Assembly (NCBI GenBank): GCA_027490485.1
Contig: JAIXYA010000310.1
Coordinates: 1-6,948, forward strand
Source: Comamonadaceae bacterium
GTDB lineage: Bacteria; Pseudomonadota; Gammaproteobacteria; Burkholderiales; Burkholderiaceae_C
Reading direction: 5' to 3'
Length of the DNA stretch: 6,948 bases
The notes under the pieces were generated by a model. The model made no database searches and was not told the DNA's origin. It saw only the letters and a list, made by a program, of their open reading frames with translations. How positions within the stretch are numbered: position 1 is the first letter of the stretch; each line of letters starts with the position of its first letter. Of the stretch, positions 6,423-6,948 are shown piece by piece. Both the position numbers and the translations under genes were made by a program.

Positions 6423-6737
6423 TTACTGCAGCTTGATTTCAACATCCACGCCAGCAGGCAAGTCCAACTTCATCAATGCATCAACGGTTTTATCGGTCGG
6501 GTCGACGATATCCATCAAGCGTTGGTGAGTTCGGATTTCTAATTGGTCGCGGCTGGACTTGTTGACGTGCGGTGAACGCAAAATGTCAAAGCGTTTCATG
6601 CGAGTGGGCAATGGCACAGGGCCTTTGACAATCGCACCAGTACGTTTGGCTGTATCAACAATTTCAGCAGCAGATTGATCGATCAATTTGTAATCGAAGG
6701 CCTTGAGGCGGATGCGGATTTTTTGCTTGGTTGACAT
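6423..6737 (-). CDS. rpsJ: 30S ribosomal protein S10 (NusE)
   Basis: This 104-residue protein (E. coli 103) is a component of the 30S head; the same protein, as NusE, joins NusB in transcription antitermination complexes and links RNA polymerase to the ribosome through NusG. The sequence shows [16 protein letters not shown] at residues 5-20, [20 protein letters not shown] (26-45), and the extended loop with [23 protein letters not shown] (55-77). The ATG at 6737 has AAGGA 7 nt upstream, and that site overlaps the tuf stop codon (TTAAGGA), so S10 synthesis is probably coupled to EF-Tu. The gap to tuf is 9 nt but the gap to rplC is 187 nt, which suggests rpsJ is read mainly with tuf. Confidence 0.98.
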   Translation of the reverse strand: MSTKQKIRIRLKAFDYKLIDQSAAEIVDTAKRTGAIVKGPVPLPTRMKRFDILRSPHVNKSSRDQLEIRTHQRLMDIVDPTDKTVDALMKLDLPAGVDVEIKLQ

Positions 6738-6746
6738 GTGTGATCC

Positions 6747-6948
6747 TTAAGCAATGATCTTGGCAACGACACCAGCGCCGACGGTTTTGCCGCCCTCTCG
6801 GATAGCAAAGCGCAAGCCCTCTTCCATCGCAATCGGGTGGATCAACTTCACCGTGATCGACACGTTGTCACCAGGCATCACCATCTCCTTGCCTTCAGGC
6901 AACTCGATCGCACCCGTCACATCCGTTGTGCGGAAGTAGAACTGGGGA
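6747..6948 (-). CDS. tuf: Elongation factor Tu, C-terminal fragment (window edge)
   Basis: The last 66 residues of EF-Tu are visible, reading [19 protein letters not shown] at the window edge, then [20 protein letters not shown] and ending [21 protein letters not shown] before TAA at 6749-6747. This is domain 3 of EF-Tu, the GTPase that delivers aminoacyl-tRNA to the ribosome. The gene runs off the right edge, so the GTPase domain is not visible and nothing can be said about its start. Its position directly before rpsJ is the usual str-S10 junction (rpsL-rpsG-fusA-tuf-rpsJ) of proteobacteria. Many proteobacteria carry a second tuf copy; this one is the str-linked copy. Confidence 0.97.
   Translation of the reverse strand, partial: PQFYFRTTDVTGAIELPEGKEMVMPGDNVSITVKLIHPIAMEEGLRFAIREGGKTVGAGVVAKIIA

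Noticed and set aside
1..6948. A mobile element, CRISPR array, toxin-antitoxin pair or other new system
   Set aside because: The window was read for direct and inverted repeats, transposase-like proteins and small paired genes. Apart from the hairpins listed, nothing was found; almost all bases belong to recognised core genes.

Overview
The window is ordinary core chromosome of a betaproteobacterium. It most likely belongs to the Burkholderiales, Comamonadaceae type (Limnohabitans, Rhodoferax or Polaromonas relatives). This rests on remembered protein similarity (S3 with a long Ala/Pro/Arg tail, L23 starting [11 protein letters not shown]4 wording) and on moderate base composition; no search was run.

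Layout, left to right. Positions 1-762 (+) hold the C-terminal two thirds of a CaiB/BaiF (class III) CoA-transferase, cut by the window edge. Facing it on the minus strand at 783-1289 is a Prx5-type peroxiredoxin. The rest is minus strand and, read in transcription order from the right edge, is the end of tuf (EF-Tu), rpsJ, then rplC-rplD-rplW-rplB-rpsS-rplV-rpsC-rplP-rpmC-rpsQ. This is the complete canonical S10 ribosomal protein gene order (S10, L3, L4, L23, L2, S19, L22, S3, L16, L29, S17).

The genes work as one assembly line for the ribosome. From rplC to rpsQ the junctions are 2-15 nt gaps or 1-4 nt overlaps, and most Shine-Dalgarno sites sit on or next to the upstream stop codon, so translational coupling is likely. 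The exception is a 187-nt gap between rpsJ and rplC. It holds a hairpin followed by a T run, a TACAAT -10-like box and a roughly 95-nt leader with further inverted repeats. I infer that rpsJ belongs mainly to the upstream tuf (str-type) transcript and that a second promoter serves rplC onward.

After rpsQ the spc operon (rplN and so on) does not follow. Instead a perfect 12-bp hairpin lies just before the peroxiredoxin Shine-Dalgarno site, so the S10 and spc clusters appear separated here.

No mobile element, CRISPR array, tRNA or rRNA is visible, and I see no undescribed system. The points worth a second look are the rpsJ/rplC break, the hairpin before the peroxiredoxin gene, and the S3 tail.
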